Positions 1 to 11,511 of a DNA stretch of 64,000 nt are shown piece by piece. The notes beneath the pieces are model-generated. The model was not told the origin of the DNA, searched no databases, and worked only from the letters and a program-made list of their open reading frames with translations. Each line of letters begins with the position of its first letter. The first letter of the stretch is position 1. The stretch comes from a candidate division Zixibacteria bacterium SM23_81 (GTDB lineage: Bacteria > SM23-81): assembly GCA_001304015.1 (NCBI GenBank), contig LJUY01000002.1, positions 68,299-132,298 on the forward strand, written 5' to 3'. The position numbers were made by a program, and so were the translations under genes.

Positions 1-789
1 CGGCGAAATCTGAGGTTCGTTTCGCACGGGACAAGCCGCCTGGCAATCACCACATCCGGTACACCTTTCTTCGTCTATGGCTCTGGCTTTCTTGAGGACC
101 TTGACCTTGAAATTCCCCACATACCCAGAGATATCCTCCACCTCAGAATGGGTGTATAGCTTAATATTCGGATGTTGCCCCACATCCACCATCTTGGGTG
201 TCAAAATGCACTGGGAGCAATCCAGCGTGGGAAAGGTCTCCGAAAGTTGCGCCATATGGCCCCCTATGGAGGGAGCTTTGTCCACCAAAACGACCTCGTA
301 GCCGCTGTTGGCGATGTCCAGAGCTGCCTGAATGCCTGCGATGCCGGCGCCGATGACTATGGCACGACGGGTAACGGGAACGCTGATGGGCTCCAGAGAC
401 TCATCCAGCCGCACCTTTTCGACGAGGCTTTTGATGATCTTGATGGCCTTGGCAGTGGCTTCATCTCTGTCCTCGTGAACCCAGCTACATTGCTCCCTGA
501 TATTGGCAATCTCAACCTGATAGGGATTCAAACCCATGGTCTCTGAGGTTCGGCGAAAGGTCAGTTCGTGCAGGGTCGGCGAACAGGCAGCCACGATGAT
601 CCCGTCCAGCTCCTCTCGCTCGATGGCCTCCTGGACCATTTTCTGGCCGGGATCGGAGCACATGTATTGGTAATTCACGGCGTAGGCAACGCCGGGGTAA
701 TGACGAATTTCCTCGACGACTTTATCCACATCCACCGTTGTGGCGATGTTAATACCACAGTGACAGACGAAAACTCCGATTCTTTTCAT
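1..789 (-). CDS. hdrA: HdrA-like heterodisulfide reductase subunit A, 3' part missing
   Basis: The reading frame is open from an ATG at 789 (AGGAGA ribosome site just upstream) to the left edge, giving 263 residues without a stop. The N-terminus MKRIGVFVCHCG is the classic HdrA start. A FAD-binding GxGxxG motif (VIGAGIAGIQAA) lies near residue 145, followed by the conserved CSQCILTPKM segment and the beginning of a 4Fe-4S motif (CTGCGDCQAACP) close to the edge. HdrA is the flavoprotein of Hdr complexes, which pass or bifurcate electrons between ferredoxin, thiols and other carriers in the cytoplasm. It is the last visible gene of the run hdrC-hdrB-hdrA. The C-terminal ferredoxin domains, if present, lie outside the window. 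The physiological electron partners cannot be read from the sequence. Confidence 0.93.
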   Translation of the reverse strand, partial: MKRIGVFVCHCGINIATTVDVDKVVEEIRHYPGVAYAVNYQYMCSDPGQKMVQEAIEREELDGIIVAACSPTLHELTFRRTSETMGLNPYQVEIANIREQCSWVHEDRDEATAKAIKIIKSLVEKVRLDESLEPISVPVTRRAIVIGAGIAGIQAALDIANSGYEVVLVDKAPSIGGHMAQLSETFPTLDCSQCILTPKMVDVGQHPNIKLYTHSEVEDISGYVGNFKVKVLKKARAIDEERCTGCGDCQAACPVRNEPQISP

Positions 790-862
790 CGGTTCTCCTA
801 CTGGTGAGAACTTCTAGAATAAAGATTTTCACATCAAAACCATTTCATCAGCGTCTGTCGAC

Positions 863-1783
863 TCAAACCAGTTCCCTTTCCTTCAACAGCGGGATGGGAT
901 CGACAAAATGCCTCTCAAATCCCAAAACCTGCGGGTCCAAACCGAGAGCCAAGGCGAGAAGCTGCGTGAAGAAAAAGACGGGCATGGGCCGAAAGCCGGG
1001 GAAATGTTGACCGAATTCCTTCTGTTTCTGCTCCAAGTTATAGAAACACATAGGGCAGCTGAGCATGATGGCGTCGGCACCACTTTTTCTGGCTGATTCC
1101 AGAATATTGTGGGAAAGCCGTCGAGCAGCCTCTGGAGAGGATAGGGATAAAAAGGACCCACAACACTCTATACGATAGGGGGATTCCACCACGCTGGCTC
1201 CAATGTGCTCCAAGAAATCCTCCATTATCCTGGGATTCTCCGGATCGTCGAATTCCATTTCCGCTGGAGGACGAAGAAGATTGCAGCCATAGTAGGGGGC
1301 CACTTTCAGGCCCGAGAGGGGCTTTTCCACGGCTTTTGCCATAACGTCAAAGCCCAGTTCCTCTCGAAGCATCTGTAGATAATGAAGGACCGTCACGCCG
1401 CCATCATATTCTTGCCCCTCCCCCACCTGTTGACCGCTCGCGGCCCATCGGCGATCGTCATCTTGCAAGAAGGCATTCATGCGCTGTCGTTTCACGGGAT
1501 CCTCATGGATGGCGAGATTGGCTCTTTTGAGCACGTTATAACAAAAATCGCAGATGGTGACAAGTTTGTCGCTCCCGGCCTCGCTCACCTCCTTCAGGAT
1601 TCGGAAAGGGGCCACCAAGTTAACGATTTTGGTCTCGCTCACTGGATAGACGGCCCCACAACAGGTCCAATTGGGCATCTCCTCGAGCTGGATGCCCAGT
1701 TTTTCGGCGGCGGCCAAGGCGGTGGCCTCTAATTGAGAGGTTCTATCCTTTAGAGTACAGCCAGGATAGTACGGCAACTTCAT
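863..1783 (-). CDS. hdrB: HdrB-like subunit with two CCG domains
   Basis: This 306-residue protein carries the two cysteine-rich CCG domains of HdrB. The first is made of PGCTLK near the N-terminus, TCCGA near residue 42 and CDFC further on. The second has a CCGS segment followed by a CPMC segment near residue 245. In characterised enzymes these domains hold the unusual 4Fe-4S clusters where disulfides are reduced. The length is normal for the family. It lies 37 bp after hdrC and 73 bp before hdrA, so the three are probably cotranscribed. A heterodisulfide substrate is not implied: in non-methanogens such subunits usually serve other thiol/disulfide or electron-transfer reactions. Confidence 0.93.
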   Translation of the reverse strand: MKLPYYPGCTLKDRTSQLEATALAAAEKLGIQLEEMPNWTCCGAVYPVSETKIVNLVAPFRILKEVSEAGSDKLVTICDFCYNVLKRANLAIHEDPVKRQRMNAFLQDDDRRWAASGQQVGEGQEYDGGVTVLHYLQMLREELGFDVMAKAVEKPLSGLKVAPYYGCNLLRPPAEMEFDDPENPRIMEDFLEHIGASVVESPYRIECCGSFLSLSSPEAARRLSHNILESARKSGADAIMLSCPMCFYNLEQKQKEFGQHFPGFRPMPVFFFTQLLALALGLDPQVLGFERHFVDPIPLLKERELV

Positions 1784-1820
1784 CTCTTCCTCCGATCAAT
1801 GAGCCGATGGCAGCGACGCA

Positions 1821-2228
1821 TCATGCACTTAACTTTCGAACCACGGTGACCAACACCTGCTGAGGGGCTTTGGCCAATTCTGATGGGGAAATTTCCACAG
1901 GACCAAATCGATCGACCCCCCCCTCCATGGCCATCTGTCGCAACGCATCCATGATCTTGGAGATGTCGATACCTCGAGGGCAGCGGGAGAAACACTGAAA
2001 ACAAGAGGCGCACAGCCAGATGGTCTTTGAGGACAACAGCTCTTCCTCCAGACCCAATTGAACGTATCGAATCACCTGGTTGGGCAAAAGATCCATCTCC
2101 TCGGCGACGGGGCAGCCCGAAGAACAACAGCCACATTGATAACAAGCCCAGATGCTCTGTCCGCTGAGCTCCTCAACCTTTTCGAGGAAATCTCCTTTCA
2201 CTTTGTCCGCAGAAATCTCCGTGCGCAT
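1821..2228 (-). CDS. hdrC: HdrC-like iron-sulfur subunit
   Basis: A small protein (135 residues from the ATG at 2228; GAGG is 8 bases upstream, while the TTG at 2234 sits closer to it). It has two 4Fe-4S cluster motifs, CYQCGCCSSGCP and CASCFQCFSRCPRG, about 40 residues apart, as in HdrC. It would carry electrons between HdrA and HdrB. It is the first gene of the hdrCBA set and follows the fumarase beta gene by about 60 bp, which suggests one transcript from elbB or fumarase through to hdrA. Nothing unusual is seen in its length or cysteine pattern. Confidence 0.9.
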   Translation of the reverse strand: MRTEISADKVKGDFLEKVEELSGQSIWACYQCGCCSSGCPVAEEMDLLPNQVIRYVQLGLEEELLSSKTIWLCASCFQCFSRCPRGIDISKIMDALRQMAMEGGVDRFGPVEISPSELAKAPQQVLVTVVRKLSA

Positions 2229-2290
2229 GACCAAGTCCTCTCTTTAACGGTGACGCCCCTTTCTGCTTTAAAATCATCGGCACAATGGGA

Positions 2291-2848
2291 TCAGGATCGC
2301 TGGTATTTCCGGATGCCCTCCTGATAGAGGTCACCACCATGAGCGTCCTGAGCCACGATCACTGGGAAATCCTCCACCACCAGACGACGAATAGCCTCCG
2401 TTCCCAAATCCTCATAGGCCACAACTTCAGCGCCTTTGATCGCCTTGGCGATGAGAGCCGCCGCACCACCCACCGCACCGAAATACACCGATTTGTAACG
2501 CTTCATCGACTCCACCACCGTCTCTCCCCGCGGTCCTTTGCCGATCATCCCCTTGAGACCTTCCGCGATGAGCTTGGGAGCGTAGGGATCCATGCGATAG
2601 CTGGTGGTGGGTCCAGCCGATCCAATGGGCTTTCCCGGTTTGGCCGGCGACGGCCCCACGTAATAAATAACTTGGCCCTGAATGTCTATGGGCAGGTCCT
2701 GACCCTGATCAAGAAGCTCCACAAGACGTTTATGCGCCGCGTCTCTTCCTGTATAGATAACACCGTTGAGGAGCACCTTGTCTCCAATTCTCAGCTTGGT
2801 CACATCTTCATCCGAGAGCGGCGTTGTGAGTTTTATCGTTTCCGCCAC
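2291..2848 (-). CDS. Class I fumarate hydratase, beta (C-terminal) subunit
   Basis: 185 residues matching the C-terminal half of class I (iron-sulfur) fumarases and the beta subunit of tartrate dehydratase-type enzymes. The typical opening of this subunit (LTTPLSDEDVTKLRIGD, then YTGRDAAHKR) and the GPTTSYRMD stretch are present. With the alpha subunit it would interconvert fumarate and malate in the cytoplasm. The two-subunit form is common in anaerobes and thermophiles, and its 4Fe-4S cluster is oxygen-sensitive. The alpha gene ends 70 bp upstream. Tartrate dehydratase is the alternative, but the lack of tartrate genes and the link to hdr favour fumarase. Confidence 0.9.
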   Translation of the reverse strand: MAETIKLTTPLSDEDVTKLRIGDKVLLNGVIYTGRDAAHKRLVELLDQGQDLPIDIQGQVIYYVGPSPAKPGKPIGSAGPTTSYRMDPYAPKLIAEGLKGMIGKGPRGETVVESMKRYKSVYFGAVGGAAALIAKAIKGAEVVAYEDLGTEAIRRLVVEDFPVIVAQDAHGGDLYQEGIRKYQRS

Positions 2849-2918
2849 CGTCTTCCCCCTTTGACAAAAGAAAAAGCCCGAGCAGATCTTCAGGCAGCTT
2901 TGGAAGGGCCGGACTGCC

Positions 2919-3764
2919 TCAGATGACAGCCTCTTTATGCCTTGAGGCGTGGCACTGCATGTTCACAGCGGCTGGCATGCTGGCGATGTGGCATGGATAG
3001 ATCTCCACGTGCACGTCCAGCGCCGTCACCCTGCCGCCCAAACCCATGGGGCCAATGCCCAAGTCGTTTACTCTACGGAGGATTTCTGTCTCCACCTCAG
3101 CAAATCGAGGATCGGGATGACGCTGTCCCAGAGGTCGGAGCAAAGCCTTCTTGGCCAGCATGGCGCACTTCTCAAAGGTACCGCCAATGCCCACCCCCAC
3201 GACAACCGGGGGGCAGGGATTGCCTCCGGAGCGTTTGACCTTATCCACCACGAAGTCCTTGACGCCCTCGATGCCATCGGCAGCCTTCATCATCTTCACC
3301 TCGCTCATGTTTTCGCTGCCACCCCCCTTGGTGGCGATGGTGATGCGAATTTTATCTCCCGGTACGACCTGGGTATGAATCACTGCTGGGGTGTTATCCC
3401 CCGTGTTTTTACGGTCGAGAACAGGATCGTCTACGATGGACTTACGTAGATACCCCTCGGTGTAGCCTTGACGAACACCTTCGTTGATGGCCTCTTCTAA
3501 ACCCCCATCCACTATATGAACATCCTGCCCCAGCTCTACGAAAAAGACGGCGAAACCCGTGTCTTGACAAATGGGTACCTGCTCCTCTTCGGCAATGCGA
3601 GCGTTTTCCAAAATGAGCTCGAGAATCTCCCGTCCAGTGGGAGATTCTTCCAATTTAAGGGCCTGCTTGAGGGATTGAACGACGTCTTCGCCTAAAGAAT
3701 AGTTAGCCTCCATGCACAGACCTTTTACTGCCTCTGTGATCTGTTCAGCCTTCACTTCCCGCAT
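2919..3764 (-). CDS. Class I fumarate hydratase, alpha (N-terminal) subunit
   Basis: 281 residues, the usual length for the alpha subunit. It carries the conserved stretch around QDTGFAVFFVELGQ and later cysteines expected to bind the catalytic 4Fe-4S cluster (the CQDTG cysteine, GNPCPPVVVG, and one in the ECAML-like region, here FEKCAML). GGGSENMSEVKM is another family block. The ATG at 3764 has a GGGAG site upstream and overlaps the 3' end of elbB by 20 bp, so translation of the two is probably coupled. The beta subunit follows. Pairing with hdrCBA suggests fumarate/malate metabolism tied to anaerobic electron transfer, but this is inference. Confidence 0.92.
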   Translation of the reverse strand: MREVKAEQITEAVKGLCMEANYSLGEDVVQSLKQALKLEESPTGREILELILENARIAEEEQVPICQDTGFAVFFVELGQDVHIVDGGLEEAINEGVRQGYTEGYLRKSIVDDPVLDRKNTGDNTPAVIHTQVVPGDKIRITIATKGGGSENMSEVKMMKAADGIEGVKDFVVDKVKRSGGNPCPPVVVGVGIGGTFEKCAMLAKKALLRPLGQRHPDPRFAEVETEILRRVNDLGIGPMGLGGRVTALDVHVEIYPCHIASMPAAVNMQCHASRHKEAVI

Positions 3765-4440
3765 AATTGGCTCCCTTGTGAACGAGCTCTAAAGTCCCTC
3801 TGACCAGATTTTGAATCCCATGGGCCATCTGAGCGATCCCGGCTCCTGATAGAGACGCACACGTGCTGACCAATCGGTTCTCCTCGTCGACGAGCGCCTC
3901 ATCTGCTTTCGTTGGCACATGAACTCCCCCCATAGCGTGAATCTTCCCGGCCAATTCCGCGTCGTTGCCCACCGTCAAAGTAGGGTTGATTCCCTCCCGG
4001 TTTTTGAGAATTCTGGCCAGCAACACGACAGCCATGGAGAGAGCTCCCACGGGCTTTTTCCTGCGAACCATACCGACCACCAGATGGCGAACCTGCTCGT
4101 CAACGCGACAGTTTTCGCCCACGTCCTCGAAATCGCTCAAATTCTTCACCACCCCCAAACCTCCCGGGATAAGCAATGCATCCAGCTCGCTGGAGTTCAC
4201 CGTGTCCACTGCCTTCATCTGTTGTCCCCCTATTCTGGAAGACTCCACCAGGATATTTCGTCGTTCGTCCGCCAATACTCCCGTTCGGTGATCAACCACC
4301 TCTTTTTGCGCACGGTCGGGGGCCAGGAAAACTACCTCGGCGCCAGCCTCGGAAAGAAAAAGGTAGGATAGCACCGTCTCTAGAATGTTTGAACCATCTC
4401 CATGACCTACTCCGCTTAACAAGATGCCCACCTTTGCCAA
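3745..4440 (-). CDS. elbB: ElbB-like DJ-1/PfpI superfamily protein
   Basis: From a TTG at 4440 (AGGAG 7 bases upstream) the protein begins MAKVGILLSGVGHGDGSN, which fits the N-terminus of ElbB, a DJ-1/PfpI-type protein reported to have weak glyoxalase activity. A longer frame starts at 4497 but has no ribosome site and adds residues foreign to the family. Middle blocks DALLIPGGLGVVKNL and the ALSMAVVLLARIL region match ElbB, where a nucleophilic cysteine normally sits; here the position that usually reads C-I-A/S appears as LSMA, so the catalytic cysteine may be absent. That should be checked by alignment. It overlaps fumarase alpha and probably opens this operon. Confidence 0.8.
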   Translation of the reverse strand: MAKVGILLSGVGHGDGSNILETVLSYLFLSEAGAEVVFLAPDRAQKEVVDHRTGVLADERRNILVESSRIGGQQMKAVDTVNSSELDALLIPGGLGVVKNLSDFEDVGENCRVDEQVRHLVVGMVRRKKPVGALSMAVVLLARILKNREGINPTLTVGNDAELAGKIHAMGGVHVPTKADEALVDEENRLVSTCASLSGAGIAQMAHGIQNLVRGTLELVHKGANYAGSEG

Positions 4441-4507
4441 AACGCTGCTCCTACAAAATTCCCCCTGATCCGAGACAGCTCGTGAAAAATTTCTCAATTA
4501 TTGCGCT

Positions 4508-4546
4508 AAAAAAAAGCCCCACCTGACCATTACGATTCGATGGGGG
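4508..4546 (-). terminator. Candidate intrinsic terminator of rpmA
   Basis: On the minus strand a short C4-5/G4-5 stem (plus-strand CCCCA 4517-4521 with TGGGG 4541-4545) is followed by eight T residues (plus-strand A run 4508-4515). The stem overlaps the last codons of rpmA and the loop is long, so strength is uncertain. It would separate rpmA from the elbB-fumarase-hdr run. Confidence 0.5.
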
Positions 4547-4805
4547 ACGGATCAACAGAGTAAACGCTCACCTGCTTGCGGTGGCGACCCTTGCGCTCAA
4601 AGGCCACGATGCCGTCTATTTTAGAAAACAAGGTGTCATCGCCACCCAAACCGACATTATGTCCCGGATGGAACTTGGTGCCCCTCTGTCGAACCAGGAT
4701 GCTTCCCGCCAAGACCCTGTGGCTCGAGAAACGTTTTACGCCCAATCTCTGAGCGGCACTATCCCTTCCATTGCGAGAGCTTCCCACGCCTTTCTTATGT
4801 GCCAT
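4530..4805 (-). CDS. rpmA: 50S ribosomal protein L27
   Basis: 91 residues with the typical L27 sequence: [16 protein letters not shown] at the N-terminus (the tail that reaches the peptidyl-transferase centre), then [14 protein letters not shown] and [11 protein letters not shown]. There is no extra N-terminal peptide needing removal, unlike the Firmicutes form. The ribosome site GGAGG is upstream of the ATG. L27 is normally directly downstream of rplU (L21), but here the upstream neighbour is tamB and rplU is not in the window. The gene has its own promoter at 4859-4887. Confidence 0.98.
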   Translation of the reverse strand: MAHKKGVGSSRNGRDSAAQRLGVKRFSSHRVLAGSILVRQRGTKFHPGHNVGLGGDDTLFSKIDGIVAFERKGRHRKQVSVYSVDPSPIES

Positions 4806-4858
4806 GCCAACCTCCGTACCATCGTCACAAAAATTTCACAACTTGCTAATATTTATAT

Positions 4859-4887
4859 ATTGTAATACATCTTTACTAAGCAGGCAA
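4859..4887 (-). promoter_or_regulatory. Sigma-70-type promoter of rpmA
   Basis: On the minus strand TTGCCT (4887-4882), a 17-base spacer and TACAAT (4864-4859) lie about 54 bases ahead of the rpmA start. The surroundings are strongly AT-rich. The match explains how rpmA is expressed without rplU. Confidence 0.75.
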
Positions 4888-4928
4888 GAAAAAATTTTAT
4901 GAAGCTTTAAAATTATTCCCTCCTCTAT

Positions 4929-7900
4929 TTAAAAAGGGAAATTGTGCGTGATCTGGACTCTCTTGTCGCTTGAAGTTCTCACCTTTTTGTCGCCTTCGGT
5001 CAGGTCGCGTTTATAGTCGTACTCAAAATCCAAGACGGTGCTGCCCCTGAGTCGAAATTCCAAGCCAAAACTGTGGATGATGCCCAAGCGGTCATCAAGG
5101 AATTCATCTGTTCTGGTCTGAAACTTGCCCAGATAGCTGAGAAAGCAGCTATCGGTAACATACTCGCCTATAAGCAAGCTACTGCGTGGAAACAGAAATT
5201 GTCGCGATAGAGACTCCGTCTCCCCGGGAGGTCGTCTATTTTGAACCAGGAGGTTTCGGGCTAAACCCGGTTGAAACCGAACAACGTCGATGCCCAGAGC
5301 TCTCTTGATGGTCCTCTCTACGGGCTCTAACACGGGACGAATGAAGTGATTTTCCAGTTTTGGACCCAGTGTGACTTGTAAAAACTGCAAAGCCTTATCA
5401 CCATAATCACCTGTGTATCCCAGTTTCGCCAAAACTTTCTCCTGGGTATCATCGCTGGGATCGCTCGAGGAGAGCTCCAACTTATAGTCTCCCCACTTTC
5501 CCCGAAGCGTCCTTTCACCGGTTTCCGGGTCGATGGCATACAGGGTGATAAAGATGTCCGTGGCCACCCCCGTGGACTCGGAGTATACGGTGGTCCTGAA
5601 CTGTCCTGCAACATGAGGCCGATTGTCGTATCCTTCCCCAGAGGATTCTTCATGGCCCTCGAAATCCAACTCCAACTTCACTACCTGAAAGCGCCTGTCC
5701 AGATAGGTGACATCACCCCGATCTGCCTCCGCGTGTCCCGCCACCCTCAAGCTTCCCTCGTCCCCGGAGCCGGTGAAATGCAGTTGGGATCGAGTGTCCT
5801 TCACCCTCAAGTTGGCAAAATCGTTATGGTACCATACGTCTTTCAGGGCCACCAACATCAGATCCCAATGAACCTGCGACAGAAAAGACAGCTGAGCGCC
5901 CTCATCGGATGAGGAAGGAGGGTAGGTGAAATCTAGGTGGTTCAATCCCACCATCCCGAAGACCCTCGGTGACTCCAGAGGGCCGGCGAGCATAAGAGGC
6001 CCCAGCGCATCGAAGTCAGTCAGTCGGATCTTTCCCCTCTCTCCGATGGCCATCAAACCAGGAACGTTGGCCTCTACCCCGTTTTCTCCTGTCTTGATGC
6101 CTAAAATGCCCAGATTTAAACCCAAGCCGGGAATACGGAGTGGCTCCAGGGGCCCGGTGTCCGACTCCAGTTCTCGTAAGTTGGTGACTTTCAGAGAACT
6201 CCCTTCTACAGTACCGACCAGCTCCTTGATCTCAAGGAACTGGTCCTCAGCGTCGATCTCCAGCCACCCATCAAGATCTTCCCATTGCTCCAAAAAGATG
6301 GCCGGTTTCATCCGACCTTCCTGAAAATGAAGTCGGCCGCTCCCCAAGACCAGGGCTTCAGGGGTCCCTCCCAGCCGAAAACTGGCTTGGCCCTTCCCGC
6401 TGGCCTCCTTCACCAATGACGTAAAGGAGGGTAGAAGAGAAAGCACGTCTCCTTCTATTTCGACGGATATGTCTATTTCCTCTTGCCTGAAGGGTCTTTT
6501 GGAGAAGCCGAAAATGGTGTAAGGCAAGGAACCGGTTATAAAAATCCGTCTCTGATCACTTTTGGCCATGGTGAACTGCTCTAATCTCAGTCGTCCTTTC
6601 TCCCCCCTCAGGTCAACCCGTAAGTCATCGAAATCCAAACCCTTTAGCTGACCTTGAACCAATCGCATTTGCCCTCCGAAAACAGGAGATCTGAGAGATC
6701 CGCTGATCTGACCGTGAAAGTCCAGCACGCCACTTACCTCTGGGGAAATCTGGCCAAACAGCTGAGCCATAGTCTGAGCCTCAATCCGCTGCCCCCAGGC
6801 TTGAAGGGATAAAGTGCCCGAAGCAGTCACCTTCCCTGTGAGAACCGCCATCCGATGATCCTGACGGCTCAGCATAGCAGGCCCCAGATGGAGCATATCC
6901 CCGGACACCCATAGGGGCAGGTGGCAAGAGAGATCCTCCAAGCGTCCGAGGCGGCCATGAGTCCACTTCACCTCACCTAAGGCTTTTGGACTCTCTGCGG
7001 TTCCAGCTACTTCCAGCCGACCGGAGATAAGTCCTTCCCAGGGACTCTGGGCCAGATCCGGAAAAGCTAGTCCGCCGAGCCATCGGATATCTGCCTGGGA
7101 AAGGGTCAGCTGCCCCGTTAGCCCCCGCTGACCGACCGTTTCCATGACTCCAAACACCCTAAGTTGATCATTGAGATTAAACTCCCGCAATTGTAGCTGC
7201 TCCTGATCCAGAGAAAAAAGGAGCCTCATGGATATGGGAATATCCTGGACCTCCCAGCTCCGTGAAACCGCCTCTGCTTCTAAACACCACCGGCCTTGAT
7301 CTTGCAGGGAAAACTCCCCCCAGCTATGGAAATGGCCCTGCACCCCTGGAATTCCCTCAAGCTTAACCTCTCCCATAACCTTCGCCTGCGCCGCCGAACC
7401 TGAGAAGATCCAGTCTCCAGAGAGTTTTCCGCCCCCTTCTTCTTTCTCCATATCACCCAGGAGTTTCCTTAAGGACAGCTTCCTAAGATGCAGAACTGCC
7501 TGGTGGCCAGAATTCTTAGACCAACCCACCCCCCCACCTTCAAATAGAATCCGCCCATCTGGAGACTCTAATCTATAGGTCAACCGGCCAACTCCCCATT
7601 GAAATCGTCCCCGGACCGCATCTACAGGCAATCTGCGTCCCCTAAGCTTCGATAGCTGGAGCCCACCCCTCAGGAGTGGTGCTTCAATAGAGCCACTCAA
7701 TTTACCTGCCAGTACTCCCTTCCCCAGGACAGTGCCGAGACCCAACCGTCTGGAAATCTTCGCCATGTCCAACTTATCCAAGCACCACTCAGCCTCTAAA
7801 GCAACCGGCAACTTGGCGAAATCCAACCTCCCATGCAGGCGCAACGTGGCCCATGGTAGACGAGTCTCCAGACCCTTCACGTGAACAGAAGAGCCCTTAA

Positions 7901-9056
7901 CGTCTAAAAGGGCTCCCAGGTTGCTCAGATGATGACCGGAAAGCTCAAGCTTTGCTGCGCTGAGTTGACCCCGAAAGGTGAGGTTCTCGCCCCAACCCTC
8001 CAGGACACCCTGCAGGTCAACAGCTCCTCGAGGCATCTGCTCCTCTGGTTCATTGAATATTTTCGCCAACAACGGAGCCGCCTCCAGATCCTCAGCCTCG
8101 ACAAGAAGGTGGCAGGTCGGTTTAAATAGATTGGCAATTCTGCCCCGGACCCTAACCTCAACATCCTCGAGGTTGGCCTCAATTCCCTCCACCAGCACAT
8201 TCATCCCCTCCAGGCGAGTCTGTGCCCTGACCTGTTCCAAACATACTCCCAGCTTCTCATCGATCACATCTCCGACCTCCAGTGTTAGTCTTCCCAGGAG
8301 CTCTGTCTTTTGCTCCTGGGAGCCTTTGTCTGCGGTCAGAGAGAACCACACCAGACCTCCATCGATGTCATACCGTGGGGGCAGAGCTGGGCCCAGCACA
8401 CGGGCGAGGTTGGCTTCTCGAAGTTCAGCCCGAAGAGCATAGGTTTCGAAGAGGTGGCTAAAGGTGCCGGCGCCCACCATGTTTTTCACTCCCCCCCCTC
8501 CCCAGACGCCAGACCAACGGAAGCTTCCCTTCCGGTCTTCTCCTATTTCCAGCCAACCATCGATTTCAGTGAGCTGACTCCGGCGATCTTCCCCGGCACT
8601 CACCAAGATGATGGAGCCATTCACTACCGTAATACGCTCCGGTAAATCCTCTTGAAAAGCGAAAAGCCCCAGAGAAGTCCTGTCCCTGGCCAAGGAAAAC
8701 CGATTCATATCCACCCTCAAGCGCGGCTGACTGAGGAGCACTTCTGTGAGGGCCGCTGTGGTTCGAAAACCGCCCGTGATAAATTCCACCATAGAAAAAC
8801 CGAGTCGAGCCTGGTCAACGATCAGGGAGAAACCCCTATCCTCATCTACCACAGTCACTCCCGTAAGCTTGACATAGCCGAGCCCCAGATGAAAACCCCT
8901 GACATCTGCCCGGGCTCCCGCCACGGCGGCTATCCGTGACAGGAAGAAGGCCTCGACCCTCTGGCCGATTCTCGCCCGCCGCCAGCCCAGATACAGTCCA
9001 ACGGCCAACAGGCCAGCAATAAAGACGCAGACGAGAACCCATAGGCGAGCTTTCAT
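4929..9056 (-). CDS. tamB: TamB-like translocation and assembly module protein (DUF490)
   Basis: A 1,375-residue protein with one N-terminal membrane anchor (about residues 7-25, hydrophobic VLVCVFIAGLLAVGLYLGW) followed by a very long, beta-rich periplasmic region and a C-terminal DUF490/TamB domain. TamB-like AsmA-superfamily proteins span the periplasm and are linked to lipid transport and outer-membrane protein assembly. Length and layout are normal. The C-terminus ends in alternating aromatic/hydrophobic residues (ITHNFPF), as in proteins that contact the outer membrane. No BamA/TamA gene is adjacent. A terminator separates it from clpC upstream; its own promoter was not recognised. Confidence 0.88.
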   Translation of the reverse strand: MKARLWVLVCVFIAGLLAVGLYLGWRRARIGQRVEAFFLSRIAAVAGARADVRGFHLGLGYVKLTGVTVVDEDRGFSLIVDQARLGFSMVEFITGGFRTTAALTEVLLSQPRLRVDMNRFSLARDRTSLGLFAFQEDLPERITVVNGSIILVSAGEDRRSQLTEIDGWLEIGEDRKGSFRWSGVWGGGGVKNMVGAGTFSHLFETYALRAELREANLARVLGPALPPRYDIDGGLVWFSLTADKGSQEQKTELLGRLTLEVGDVIDEKLGVCLEQVRAQTRLEGMNVLVEGIEANLEDVEVRVRGRIANLFKPTCHLLVEAEDLEAAPLLAKIFNEPEEQMPRGAVDLQGVLEGWGENLTFRGQLSAAKLELSGHHLSNLGALLDVKGSSVHVKGLETRLPWATLRLHGRLDFAKLPVALEAEWCLDKLDMAKISRRLGLGTVLGKGVLAGKLSGSIEAPLLRGGLQLSKLRGRRLPVDAVRGRFQWGVGRLTYRLESPDGRILFEGGGVGWSKNSGHQAVLHLRKLSLRKLLGDMEKEEGGGKLSGDWIFSGSAAQAKVMGEVKLEGIPGVQGHFHSWGEFSLQDQGRWCLEAEAVSRSWEVQDIPISMRLLFSLDQEQLQLREFNLNDQLRVFGVMETVGQRGLTGQLTLSQADIRWLGGLAFPDLAQSPWEGLISGRLEVAGTAESPKALGEVKWTHGRLGRLEDLSCHLPLWVSGDMLHLGPAMLSRQDHRMAVLTGKVTASGTLSLQAWGQRIEAQTMAQLFGQISPEVSGVLDFHGQISGSLRSPVFGGQMRLVQGQLKGLDFDDLRVDLRGEKGRLRLEQFTMAKSDQRRIFITGSLPYTIFGFSKRPFRQEEIDISVEIEGDVLSLLPSFTSLVKEASGKGQASFRLGGTPEALVLGSGRLHFQEGRMKPAIFLEQWEDLDGWLEIDAEDQFLEIKELVGTVEGSSLKVTNLRELESDTGPLEPLRIPGLGLNLGILGIKTGENGVEANVPGLMAIGERGKIRLTDFDALGPLMLAGPLESPRVFGMVGLNHLDFTYPPSSSDEGAQLSFLSQVHWDLMLVALKDVWYHNDFANLRVKDTRSQLHFTGSGDEGSLRVAGHAEADRGDVTYLDRRFQVVKLELDFEGHEESSGEGYDNRPHVAGQFRTTVYSESTGVATDIFITLYAIDPETGERTLRGKWGDYKLELSSSDPSDDTQEKVLAKLGYTGDYGDKALQFLQVTLGPKLENHFIRPVLEPVERTIKRALGIDVVRFQPGLARNLLVQNRRPPGETESLSRQFLFPRSSLLIGEYVTDSCFLSYLGKFQTRTDEFLDDRLGIIHSFGLEFRLRGSTVLDFEYDYKRDLTEGDKKVRTSSDKRVQITHNFPF

Positions 9057-9074
9057 TCCTTAGCCCCTCAACCT

Positions 9075-9100
9075 AAAAAGGGGAGCATGTTCCGCTCCCC
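9075..9100 (-). terminator. Intrinsic terminator after clpC
   Basis: On the minus strand a perfect 7-bp stem GGGGAGC/GCTCCCC (9100-9094 with 9086-9080) and a 7-base loop are followed by TTTTT (9079-9075). It lies between the clpC stop and the tamB start, closing the lysS-to-clpC run. Confidence 0.85.
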
Positions 9101-9123
9101 CCTCAGACAGCATGGGTCAGATT

Positions 9124-11507
<2,384 letters not shown>

Positions 11508-11511
<4 letters not shown>

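Noticed and set aside
5613-8939. Several plus-strand frames opposite tamB
   Set aside because: They are antisense shadows without ribosome sites or recognisable products.
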